15,755 bases of DNA, from contig KL568525.1 of assembly GCA_000715605.1 (NCBI GenBank), forward strand, positions 14,917 to 30,671, in the 5' to 3' direction. Source of the DNA: Streptomyces speibonae (lineage in GTDB: Bacteria; Actinomycetota; Actinomycetes; Streptomycetales; Streptomycetaceae). Every line of letters starts with the position of its first letter. Within the stretch, counting starts at the first letter, position 1. The position numbers and the translations under genes are program-made. This document shows positions 6,013-13,007 of this stretch, one piece after another. The notes beneath the pieces are model-generated. The model was not told the DNA's origin. It searched no databases and worked only from the letters and a program-made list of their open reading frames with translations.

Positions 6013-7185
6013 GTGCAGGAGGAATCGGCGGACTTCGGCGCCCTGCCCCTTCCGACGGCCCCCGCACTGCCGCGCAGGGCCGCCGGCCTGCTGCTCGGCT
6101 GTGCCACCGCGGCCATGGGAGCGCTGTACCTCCTGGTCGTCGGCCTCCCCCTCGCTCCGCTGCTGCTGTGGCCGCGCACCCGTCACCGCGCCCTGGCCGC
6201 CCTGGTCGCCGGGGCGCGCCGGCTGACGGCGCTCGACCGCAGGCGCCGTTCGGTGTTCTTCGGGGACCGCTTCCCCGACCGCCCCGTCCCCGGCCACCGG
6301 ATCCTGCGCCATCTCGCCGTCCGCGTCTGGGCGGGCCTGGTCACGGGCGTCGTGGCGGGCCTGCTCGCCTTCGGTGCGGTCCTGGCGGGGCTGCTCGTCG
6401 CGAGCCTCGTGCGCGGCACCCTGGGCTGGCGGGAACTGCTGGCCCAGGGGCTGCTCGGCGGGGTGCTGCTCTTCCTGAACGTGCAGGGGCTGGTGGCGCT
6501 GGAGTCGTTCGACGCGCGGCTGGCCCGCGAGAGCTTCGGCCCCTCGGAGAGCGAGCTGCTGCGGCGGCGCATCGACGAGCTCGCCACCAGCCGGGCGGCG
6601 GTGCTGCGGGCCGTGGACACCGAGCGCCGGCGCATCGAGCGGGACCTGCACGACGGGGTGCAGCAGCGTCTGGTGGCGCTGGCCATGCTCCTCGGACGCG
6701 CCCGCCGGGGCCGTACGCCGGAACAGGCCGACCGGCTGCTGGAGCAGGCCCACCGGGAGTCGCGGGAGCTGCTGACCGAGCTGCGGGAGGTCGCCTGGCG
6801 GGTCTACCCCACGGCGCTGGACAGCCAGGGGCTGCGAGAAGCCCTCGCCGGGGTGTCCGAACGGTGCGCCATCCCCGTCCGGATGGACTACGCCCTCACC
6901 GGACCGCTGCCCGCCCCCCTTGAGACCGCCGCGTACTTCGTCGTCTCGGAGGCCGTGACCAACGCCGCCAAGCACGCGGCCGCCACACGGATCGACGTGA
7001 GCGTGCGGGCGTACGGCGCCGTGCTCGTCGTCCGCGTGGAGGACGACGGGGCCGGCGGCGCGGACCCGGCGGGCAGCGGACTGACCGGGCTGCGGAGCCG
7101 GGTCGGCGCGCTGGACGGCCGGCTGCACGTCCACAGCCCCTCCGGGGGACCCACCACGATCACCGCGGAGCTGCCGTGCGCGTAA
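6013..7185 (+). CDS. NarL-type sensor histidine kinase (HisKA_3)
   Basis: The 390-residue product has an N-terminal membrane sensor with hydrophobic segments at about 23-53 and 105-133, and another near 142-162. A coiled linker leads to the HisKA_3 dimerisation helix ERRRIERDLHDGVQQRL with phosphoacceptor His213. The ATPase domain follows, with the N box VVSEAVTNAAKHA (Asn317), G1 box EDDGAGGAD and G2 box GSGLTGLRSRVGALDG. It would autophosphorylate and pass phosphate to the overlapping response regulator. The frame is open from ATG 5941, which overlaps the DedA stop. GTG 6013 is preferred because a TTGTCC/TACGCT promoter sits just upstream and the extra 24 residues look like translated promoter. 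The signal sensed is unknown; the DedA neighbour suggests an envelope condition. Confidence 0.92.
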   Translation: MQEESADFGALPLPTAPALPRRAAGLLLGCATAAMGALYLLVVGLPLAPLLLWPRTRHRALAALVAGARRLTALDRRRRSVFFGDRFPDRPVPGHRILRHLAVRVWAGLVTGVVAGLLAFGAVLAGLLVASLVRGTLGWRELLAQGLLGGVLLFLNVQGLVALESFDARLARESFGPSESELLRRRIDELATSRAAVLRAVDTERRRIERDLHDGVQQRLVALAMLLGRARRGRTPEQADRLLEQAHRESRELLTELREVAWRVYPTALDSQGLREALAGVSERCAIPVRMDYALTGPLPAPLETAAYFVVSEAVTNAAKHAAATRIDVSVRAYGAVLVVRVEDDGAGGADPAGSGLTGLRSRVGALDGRLHVHSPSGGPTTITAELPCA

Positions 7186-7820
7186 TGCTCGCCGAGGACT
7201 CGACCCTGCTGCGGGAGGGGCTGGTACGGCTGCTCACCGAGGAGGGACACGAGGTCCCGGCCGCGGTCGGGGACGCCGACGCGCTGCTGCGCGCGGTCGG
7301 GGCGCACCCGCCCGACCTGGTCGTCGTCGACATCAGGATGCCGCCCACCCACACCGACGAGGGGCTGCGGGCCGCGCTGGAGATCCGCCGGCGGTGGCCC
7401 GGCGTGGGGGTGCTGGTGCTCTCCCAGCACATGGAGCGCAACTACGCGGCCCAGCTGCTCGCCGAGGGCGCGGAGCGCGTGGGCTACCTGCTCAAGGACC
7501 GTGTCGCCCAGGTCGAGGAGTTCCTCGACGCCCTGGAGCGGGTGCACGCGGGAGGCGCGGCCATCGACCCGGAGGTCGTACGGCAGCTGGTGATCCGGAC
7601 GACGCACGGCGATCCGCTGGCCCGGCTGACCCCCCGCGAGCGCAGTGTGCTGGAGACGCTCGCCCAGGGGTACACCAACGCGGCCATCGCCGACCAGCTG
7701 CACATCTCCCTGAGCGCGGTCGAGAAGAACCTCAACAACGTCTTCGACAAACTCGAACTCCCCCACGCCACGGGCTACAACCGCCGGATCCTGGCGGTGC
7801 TGCGGTACCTGGAGTCGTAG
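7176..7820 (+). CDS. NarL/LuxR-type response regulator
   Basis: The 214-residue product has a receiver domain (acidic pair Glu7-Asp8, phosphoacceptor Asp52 in VVVDIRMPP, conserved Lys107 in LLKDRV). A LuxR-type helix-turn-helix follows, LTPRERSVLETLAQGYTNAAIA and the recognition helix around SLSAVEKNLNNVFDKL at about 151-192. GTG 7176 overlaps the kinase stop by 10 nt and has GGAG at 7167-7170 with a 5-nt spacer; the ATG at 7185 is too far from that site. The overlap implies translational coupling with the kinase. The receiver has a slightly lengthened loop (PPTHTDEGLRAA) after beta3, common in this Streptomyces subgroup. Target genes are not evident; the DedA gene is the closest candidate. 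Confidence 0.93.
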   Translation: MRVMLAEDSTLLREGLVRLLTEEGHEVPAAVGDADALLRAVGAHPPDLVVVDIRMPPTHTDEGLRAALEIRRRWPGVGVLVLSQHMERNYAAQLLAEGAERVGYLLKDRVAQVEEFLDALERVHAGGAAIDPEVVRQLVIRTTHGDPLARLTPRERSVLETLAQGYTNAAIADQLHISLSAVEKNLNNVFDKLELPHATGYNRRILAVLRYLES

Positions 7821-7913
7821 CCGCCCGGCCGCGGGACGCACGGACCGGCCCGAGTTGCCGAGCACCGGTGATGCGAGAAGGTAAGTGAGGGAGGTCCGCG
7901 AAGGGAGCTTGCG

Positions 7914-10007
7914 GTGACAGGCTGTCCGGTCGACGACACCGCCGTACTGAACGCGCTGTTCGCCGACTCGCCCCAGGGTCTGTTCGTCTTCGACGCCGAG
8001 CGGAAGGTCACCCGCTACAACCCGGCGGCGCGGGGCGTGCGGGGACTGGCCGCCGAGGACGTCGTCGGGCACCCCGTCGAGGACTTCGTCCCCGGGTTCG
8101 GGTCGCACGAGCTCGGATCACTGATCGACGAGGTCTTCGTGACCGGCGAGCCCCTGCGCAGCCGGCTGGTCCGCGGCCCCGCGCCCTCGGACCCGCGCCT
8201 CACCCTCTCCATCGAGGTGTCCCTGTTCCCGCTGCCCAGCCACGACGGCCGCATCCCCGGGCTGGTGGGCGTCATCGAGGACGTGACCGAGCGGCAGGCG
8301 GCCGCGGAGCGCCTCGCCGTCCTCAGCGCGGTGCACGCGAACGTCGGCTCGACCCTGGATGTGGAGACCACGGCGGACGAACTGGTGCGCGCGCTGGTGC
8401 CCGCCTTCGCCGACGCGGCGGGCGTCGACCTGCTCGAGGAGGGACCCGGCGGGGGCGCGCCCCGGGCCGGTCCGGTCTCCACGGACGTGCCGCTGCGCCG
8501 GGTCGCCTTCGCTCCCCCGACCATCGAGCCGGCCAGGAAGAAGGGCGACAGCCTGCCCTTCCCCTTCCCCACCCCGTACACCCAGGCCCTCAACGACACC
8601 CACGCCCGCCTGGTCCGGGTCACCCAGGACGATCCGTGGCTCTCGGCCGACCGGGACGGCTTCACCCCGCTGATCGCGGCGGAGGTACGCTCCATGATCG
8701 TCGCGCCGCTCATGGCGCGGGAGACCGTGCTGGGCCTGCTGACGCTGTACCGGAACCGCGCCGAGGACTTCGAGGAGGCGGACCTGGACGTCGCCCAGCA
8801 GGCGGCCGCCACCGCGTCGGCGCACCTGGACAACGCGCGCAGCTACCGCCGGGAGCACACCGTGGCCTCGGCGCTCCAGCGCAGGCTCCAGCCCGGGGAC
8901 ATTCCCCGCCTCTCGGCGGTGGACACCGCCCATGTGTACCTGCCCGAGGGGGCGGGCGGCGCCTGGTTCGACGTCATCCCGCTCTCCGGCACCCGGGTCG
9001 CGCTGGTCGTCGGCGACGTCACCGGGCACGGCATCGAGGCGGCGGCCACGATGGGCCAGCTCCGCATCGCCCTGCGCACGCTGGCGCTGCAGGACCTGGA
9101 GCCGGACGAGGTGCTGATCCATCTGGACGACGTCGTCACGCAGCTCCCCGCGGCCGACGGCCCGGGCGAAGACGGTCACACGGCGACCTGCGCGATCGCC
9201 GTCCACGGCCCCGTCTCCCGTCAGTGCACCCTGATCCGCGCGGGACACCCCGCCCCCGTCGTCGTCGACCCCGACGGCGCGCCGCTCGCCCTGGACGTGC
9301 CCCAGGGGCCGCCGCTGGGAGCGGGCGGCGAGCAGCCCTTCGCCTCGACGACGGTCCAGCTCGCTCCCGGCAGCCTGCTCGCCCTGTGCACCCGCGCCCT
9401 CCTCGCCTCCGGCAAGGAGGGCGAGACGGCCGCCCGGCACGACCTCGAGCACGTCCTCGCCACCACCTCCCGGCCGCTTCAGGAGCTGTGCGACACCGCC
9501 GTGTACCGGATGGCGCCCTCGCGTCAGGACGACGCGGTCCTCCTGCTCGCGCGCGTCCACGCGCTGACCCCGGAACAGGTCGCGGACTGGACGCTGCCCT
9601 CCGACCCCTCCGTGGTGGGCACCGCCCGTCGGCTCGTCGACCGGCAGCTCGCGTCCTGGCACCTCGACGGGGCGTCCTACACCACCGGACTCATCGTGAG
9701 CGAGCTCGTCACCAACGCCATCCGCTACGGCAAGGGTCCGGTACGGCTGCGGCTCATCCACGACCAGAAACGGCTGCTGTCCGAGGTCACGGACGCCAAC
9801 ACCGTCAGCCCGCGGCTGCGGCACGCCCGCACGAGCGACGAGGGCGGGCGGGGCCTGTACATCGTGATGCGGCTCAGCTCCCAGTGGGGCGTGCGGCACA
9901 GCCGCCGGGACAAGACGATCTGGTCCGAGCAGGACCTCAGCGGGGCCCCCGGGGACCCGCTGACCCTGATGGACGCCTTCGACCTGGCGGGCGCGGCGGA
10001 GCTGTGA
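7914..10007 (+). CDS. PAS-GAF-SpoIIE(PP2C)-HATPase regulator with degenerate phosphatase site
   Basis: The 697-residue soluble protein has a PAS domain (about 10-128), a GAF-like domain (about 135-310), a SpoIIE/PP2C domain (about 315-548) and a C-terminal GHKL ATPase (about 555-670, N box SELVTNAIRYG with Asn601, G2 box DEGGRGLYIV). In active family members such proteins switch sigma-factor partners by dephosphorylating STAS proteins and by kinase or binding activity. Here the metal motif usually GGDW reads GGAW (Ala350), and the motif usually TDGL reads TRAL (Arg494), while GDVTGHG (Asp368) and QDDAVLLLA are kept. Loss of two metal-binding aspartates suggests weak or no phosphatase activity. 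GTG 7914 has GGGAG at 7903-7907 with a 6-nt spacer. It lies 93 bp after the response regulator and may be transcribed with it. Confidence 0.9.
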   Translation: MTGCPVDDTAVLNALFADSPQGLFVFDAERKVTRYNPAARGVRGLAAEDVVGHPVEDFVPGFGSHELGSLIDEVFVTGEPLRSRLVRGPAPSDPRLTLSIEVSLFPLPSHDGRIPGLVGVIEDVTERQAAAERLAVLSAVHANVGSTLDVETTADELVRALVPAFADAAGVDLLEEGPGGGAPRAGPVSTDVPLRRVAFAPPTIEPARKKGDSLPFPFPTPYTQALNDTHARLVRVTQDDPWLSADRDGFTPLIAAEVRSMIVAPLMARETVLGLLTLYRNRAEDFEEADLDVAQQAAATASAHLDNARSYRREHTVASALQRRLQPGDIPRLSAVDTAHVYLPEGAGGAWFDVIPLSGTRVALVVGDVTGHGIEAAATMGQLRIALRTLALQDLEPDEVLIHLDDVVTQLPAADGPGEDGHTATCAIAVHGPVSRQCTLIRAGHPAPVVVDPDGAPLALDVPQGPPLGAGGEQPFASTTVQLAPGSLLALCTRALLASGKEGETAARHDLEHVLATTSRPLQELCDTAVYRMAPSRQDDAVLLLARVHALTPEQVADWTLPSDPSVVGTARRLVDRQLASWHLDGASYTTGLIVSELVTNAIRYGKGPVRLRLIHDQKRLLSEVTDANTVSPRLRHARTSDEGGRGLYIVMRLSSQWGVRHSRRDKTIWSEQDLSGAPGDPLTLMDAFDLAGAAEL

Positions 10008-10025
10008 GCGGCCGGTGCCCGCGCC

Positions 10026-10220
10026 CAGGTTGGTGAGCACCTTGGTCAGCCACGCCTCGGGCACCCGGATGCGGTCGACGTCGGCGTCCTGCCACCGCAG
10101 GAACGTCTCCTGCACGACGTCCTCGGCCTCGCTCGCGGAGCCGAGCAGCCGGTAGGCGATGGCCTCCAGCCGGGGCTTGGAGACCATGAACCGCTCCACG
10201 TCACGCGCGCTCAGGGCCAT
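10026..10220 (-). pseudogene. 5' remnant of an ECF41/SigJ-like sigma factor gene
   Basis: From ATG 10220, with AGGA seven bases upstream, 65 codons match the start of SigJ/ECF41-type sigma factors: SARDVERFMVSKPRLEAIAY, then RLLGSASEAEDVVQETFLRW, then VPEAWLTKVLTNL. That covers nearly all of region 2. Family members continue with CLN and then region 4 and a SnoaL-like C-terminal domain, none of which is present. After Leu65 the frame becomes low-complexity text and then runs antisense through the SpoIIE-like gene without a stop, which is an effect of high GC and not real coding. The break lies 18 bp beyond the SpoIIE-gene stop, so a deletion joined the two genes here. The remnant cannot encode a working sigma factor. 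Confidence 0.75.
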
Positions 10221-10243
10221 GCCCGGATCCTACGACTTCACCC

Positions 10244-10257
10244 CGCCGTCCCCGGCG
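10244..10257 (-). terminator. Weak hairpin after the substrate-binding protein gene
   Basis: CGCCG at 10244-10248 and CGGCG at 10253-10257 make a 5-bp GC stem with a 4-nt loop, 27 nt beyond the minus-strand stop at 10285. It could be a weak terminator before the sigma-factor remnant. Confidence 0.25.
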
Positions 10258-10284
10258 AGGGTGTGGGCCACCGGAGTGCCCGCC

Positions 10285-11427
10285 TCACGAGGTGAGGCCG
10301 ATCTCCGCGCAGTCCTCCGCGTAGCGCTCGGTGCAGATGTCCTCGGCGGTGTAGACGCCGTCCTCGATCACCGTGTCCTCGATGTTCTCCTTCGTCAGGG
10401 CCACCACCGGGACCAGCATCGCCGGGATGTCCTTCCGGGTGGGGCTGTCGATGCGGTCCCGGGCGAGGGCGTCGAACTGGATCGAGCGGTCCTGCACCTT
10501 GGCCACGGCCATGTCCGCGGCCCCCGTCGCCTCCAGCAGGAAGGACTTGTACACCGTCATGTACTGCGTGCCCGCGACCACCCGCTGCACGGCCGCGAGG
10601 TCCGCGTCCTGCCCGGTGACCGGCGGCAGATCGGAGACGCCCGCGTCCCCCAGCACCTTGATGACGGCGCCGGCCATGCCGTCGTTCGCCGAGTACACCG
10701 CGTCGAGTTCGCCGGCGCCGACCTCCTTGAGTGCCTTGCGCATGTTCTCCGCGGCGACCTCGGGCAGCCACTTGTGGGTGGTGTACGTCTTGACGATGTC
10801 GACCTTGCCGTCGAGTTCGCTCATCGCGCCCTTCTTGAACAGGGCCGTGTTCGGGTCCGTGGGCGCGCCGTTCATCATGACGACCTTGCTGTTCTCGGCG
10901 TTCTCACCGAGCGCGTTCACCAGGGCCCGGCCCTGCACCTGGCCGACGAGTTCGTTGTCGTGCGACACGTACGCGTCGATGGGCCCCTCGGCGAGCCGGT
11001 CGTAGGCGATGACGGGGATTCCCGCCTTCTTCGCCCGCTTCACGTCCGGCGCGACGGCCGCGGAGTCCACCGCGTCCAGCAGGATCACGTCGACCTCGTC
11101 CGCGATGAGCTGCCGGAACTGCTCGCTCTGCTTGGCCTTGCTGCCCTCGGCGTTGGCGTAGGCGAGCTTGCCCTGCTTGTTGGTGAGGGAGGAGAGCCGT
11201 TCCTTGATGAGCGGGTAGTCGAACTTCTCGAAGCGTGCCGTGTCCTTGTCGGGCAGCAGCAGACCCACGGTGATGTCGTAGTCCTGCGCGTCCTGTTCCG
11301 TCGCGTCGTCGCCGCTGTCGCCGACGAGGCCGCAGCCGGTCGTCAGTGCCAGGGCCGACAGCGCGGCGGTCAGGGACAGGACACCGCGGCGTACGGCGGT
11401 GGGGGCGGGGGTGGTACGGGCGTTCAC
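10285..11427 (-). CDS. Sugar ABC transporter substrate-binding lipoprotein (XylF/ChvE-like)
   Basis: The 380-residue product has an N-terminal signal with the lipobox LTTGC (Cys32). A periplasmic-binding-protein type 1 fold follows, visible from ITVGLLLPDKDTARFEKFDY through EQFRQLIADEVDVILLDAVD, then GIPVIAYDRLAEGPIDAYVS and VYSANDGMAGAVIKVL to the C-terminal lobe. This is the pattern of xylose-type and multi-sugar binding proteins, which deliver sugar to an ABC permease. No permease or ATPase gene is adjacent, so it is an orphan in this window. GTG 11427 is chosen because GGAAGG lies 7 nt upstream; the frame is open to 11640, but that part has no coding character. It could also serve in chemosensory-type sugar sensing or use a shared transporter. 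Confidence 0.9.
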   Translation of the reverse strand: MNARTTPAPTAVRRGVLSLTAALSALALTTGCGLVGDSGDDATEQDAQDYDITVGLLLPDKDTARFEKFDYPLIKERLSSLTNKQGKLAYANAEGSKAKQSEQFRQLIADEVDVILLDAVDSAAVAPDVKRAKKAGIPVIAYDRLAEGPIDAYVSHDNELVGQVQGRALVNALGENAENSKVVMMNGAPTDPNTALFKKGAMSELDGKVDIVKTYTTHKWLPEVAAENMRKALKEVGAGELDAVYSANDGMAGAVIKVLGDAGVSDLPPVTGQDADLAAVQRVVAGTQYMTVYKSFLLEATGAADMAVAKVQDRSIQFDALARDRIDSPTRKDIPAMLVPVVALTKENIEDTVIEDGVYTAEDICTERYAEDCAEIGLTS

Positions 11428-11478
11428 GTGGGGGCCTTCCGGGCGGGCGGGCGGCATGGGGCGGCCGAGTGGCAGGAC

Positions 11479-11508
11479 AGCCAACGCGGCACGGAGGTGC
11501 GGCGTCAA
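11479..11508 (-). promoter_or_regulatory. Candidate promoter of the substrate-binding protein gene
   Basis: On the minus strand TTGACG (11508-11503) is followed after 18 bp by TTGGCT (11484-11479). The start of transcription would fall about 45 nt before the GTG at 11427, leaving room for the GGAAGG ribosome binding site. The -10 is only a partial match to TANNNT. Confidence 0.35.
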
Positions 11509-11522
11509 GGCCGACGGACGGT

Positions 11523-11539
11523 TCCGGCCTGAAAGCCGG
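11523..11539. repeat. Small stem-loop CCGGC-N6-GCCGG
   Basis: A 5-bp inverted repeat with a 6-nt loop lies just upstream of the candidate promoter of the substrate-binding protein gene. It might be a regulator site or may have no role. Confidence 0.2.
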
Positions 11540-11569
11540 TCAGCAGCATGTCCGTTGTGGGGTGATGCG

Positions 11570-11648
11570 GCACATGTGCTCACGACCTTCTCGCGCGTCA
11601 CGCAGAGAATGTGCGCAGGAGAGGCACACGGACTGCACACAGTGCGTC
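11570..11648. promoter_or_regulatory. Cluster of three GCAC/GTGC dyads between divergent genes
   Basis: The palindrome GCACATGTGC lies at 11570-11579. A GTGC...GCAC pair lies at 11611-11627, and the near-dyad GACTGCAC-ACA-GTGCGTC at 11631-11648. All lie in the 304-bp gap between the substrate-binding protein gene and the zinc-ribbon gene. Sugar-responsive LacI-type operators are short palindromes of this kind, but no LacI gene is present and the match is not to a known consensus. A TAGCGT hexamer at 11660-11665 could be a -10 for the rightward gene. Nothing else was seen in this gap. Confidence 0.3.
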
Positions 11649-11731
11649 GCGGCCGTGGCTAGCGTGGCTGTTCCCTGCTCCGGACCGATCGCCTTCCGGG
11701 CGGTCGGTACGTCAACTCAGGAAGACAGCGG

Positions 11732-12604
11732 ATGGACTACTGCTCCACGTGTCGCCGGCATCTGAACGGCGCCCTGGTCTGCCCGGGCTGCGGTGCCTAC
11801 GCCCCCGACATCGCGCCCAGCGTCATCGGCGGCCACACCGTCCCCGGTGCGGCGAGCGCGGCGGCCGGGGACCAAACGGCCGCATCCGACCGCTCCCCGC
11901 ACCTCGCTGACGAGGCGTCACCGTCTCCCGCGCCCTCGGTCACCGGCACCGGCAGGGCGGCGCGCCGGCGGCAGCAGACCCGCTGGAGGAAGACCCAGCG
12001 GCGGGCCCTGGTCGCCACGGCCGTGGCCCTCGTGGGCGGCGGGCTGACCGTCGCCTCGATGGACCGGGGCTCCGGGGACCGCGCCCAGGCCGCCACGGCA
12101 CCCGACCACCGGGGGCTGGGCGGCGCGACGGGACCCGCGGACGACGCCACCGACCCGGGATCCACGCCCGCCTCCCCGGACCGCACGCCGCGGTCGCCGG
12201 CCGGCGACGACGAGCAGCGCCGGGCCCGGACCGGCAGCACGCAGGCGTCCCCCGCCCCCGCCCCGTCCCGGACCCACACCGACAGCGCCACCGAGGGGCG
12301 TACGGAGGTGACGCCCGAGTCGCGCACGACCTCCCCGGAGTCCGTCTCCCGCTCCGGCGCCCGCGCCGATGCGCGCGGGAACGCGGGCGCCGGCTCCGGC
12401 GCCGACACGGGGTCGGGGTCGGGCTCCGCGTCCGGTTCCGGCACGGCCACCACCCCGCCGACGACGCCGCCCCCGGCCGCGGACGACGGCGACGCGTCCG
12501 GCGGCTCGGACCGGGGCGAGAGCACCCAGCCGGCCCCCACCACCCCGCCGGCCGGCGAGACGGAGTCCGACCGGCTCTGCCTCCTGGTGCTCTGCGTGGG
12601 CTGA
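11732..12604 (+). CDS. Zinc-ribbon, single-pass membrane protein with long disordered tail (SCO2400-like)
   Basis: The 290-residue product begins MDYCSTCRRHLNGALVCPGCG, a four-cysteine zinc ribbon (Cys4, Cys7, Cys17, Cys20). A Pro/Ala/Ser linker, a basic stretch at about 75-91, and one membrane helix (about 92-109) follow. The rest is a Ser/Thr/Pro/Gly/Asp-rich tail with (GS)n runs, ending in a hydrophobic CLLVLCVG. This architecture matches a Streptomyces family known as SCO2400-like; its function is unknown. With the ribbon inside and the tail outside, a link between the cytoplasm and the envelope is plausible. The two cysteines near the C-terminus are unusual and could form a disulfide. 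ATG 11732 has AGGA at 11719-11722 with a 9-nt spacer. Confidence 0.8.
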   Translation: MDYCSTCRRHLNGALVCPGCGAYAPDIAPSVIGGHTVPGAASAAAGDQTAASDRSPHLADEASPSPAPSVTGTGRAARRRQQTRWRKTQRRALVATAVALVGGGLTVASMDRGSGDRAQAATAPDHRGLGGATGPADDATDPGSTPASPDRTPRSPAGDDEQRRARTGSTQASPAPAPSRTHTDSATEGRTEVTPESRTTSPESVSRSGARADARGNAGAGSGADTGSGSGSASGSGTATTPPTTPPPAADDGDASGGSDRGESTQPAPTTPPAGETESDRLCLLVLCVG

Positions 12605-12668
12605 CCCCTACTTCTGCGTGGGCCGGCCCGCCGCGCGCCCCGGGCCGCTCCTGCGGCACCATCGGGAC

Positions 12669-12986
12669 ATGAGCATCGTGAAGATCAATGTCCTCACCGT
12701 TCCGCCGGAGCAGCGCGAGACGCTGGAGCAGCGGTTCGCCGCGCGGGCCGGGGCGGTGGAGAGTTCGGACGGGTTCGAGTGGTTCGAGCTGCTGCGTCCG
12801 GTGGAGGGCACCGACACCTACCTCGTGTACACCCGCTGGCGCAGCGAGGAGGACTTCCGGCGCTGGGCCGCCGGCCGGGGGCAGGCCGCCCACGGGTCCC
12901 AGGGCGACAAGCCCCGCCCGGCGGCCACGGACGCCACGCTCTGGTCGTTCGAGGTGGTCCAGCAGGCCGCGCCAAAGGAGGGCTGA
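12669..12986 (+). CDS. MhuD-like haem-degrading monooxygenase (ABM fold)
   Basis: The 105-residue product matches the antibiotic-biosynthesis-monooxygenase fold, with clear MhuD-type features: VKINVL with Asn7, LLRPVEGTDTYLVYTRW, Trp66 in DFRRW and His75 in AAHGS. These are the same residue numbers I recall for the catalytic Asn, the haem-contacting Trp and the haem-ligand His in mycobacterial MhuD. Such enzymes open the haem ring in the cytoplasm to release iron. The C-terminal strand LWSFEVVQQA is also typical. No clear ribosome binding site is present, but CACCAT ends 6 nt before the ATG, so a leaderless start is possible. It converges on the beta-lactamase gene, with stops 21 nt apart. 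No haem uptake genes are adjacent. Confidence 0.85.
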   Translation: MSIVKINVLTVPPEQRETLEQRFAARAGAVESSDGFEWFELLRPVEGTDTYLVYTRWRSEEDFRRWAAGRGQAAHGSQGDKPRPAATDATLWSFEVVQQAAPKEG

Positions 12987-13007
12987 CTCCCCGTCGCCCG
13001 CCCCGCC

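Noticed and set aside
7821..7913. A possible promoter for the SpoIIE-like gene (TTGCCG near 7854)
   Set aside because: No -10 hexamer at 16-19 bp spacing could be found, so no promoter is claimed.
8118..10025. A 700-codon minus-strand frame running from the sigma-factor start through the SpoIIE-like gene
   Set aside because: Only the first 65 codons have homology. The rest is antisense to a clear multidomain gene and is open only because of high GC at third positions.
11428..11640. N-terminal extension of the substrate-binding protein frame
   Set aside because: The frame is open, but it precedes a proper signal peptide and lipobox, and a ribosome binding site fits GTG 11427.
12591..12623. 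Direct repeat TCTGCGTGGGC, two copies 22 bp apart across the end of the zinc-ribbon gene
   Set aside because: The second copy is just past the stop. It looks like a small local duplication with no symmetry or promoter context, so it is noted only.
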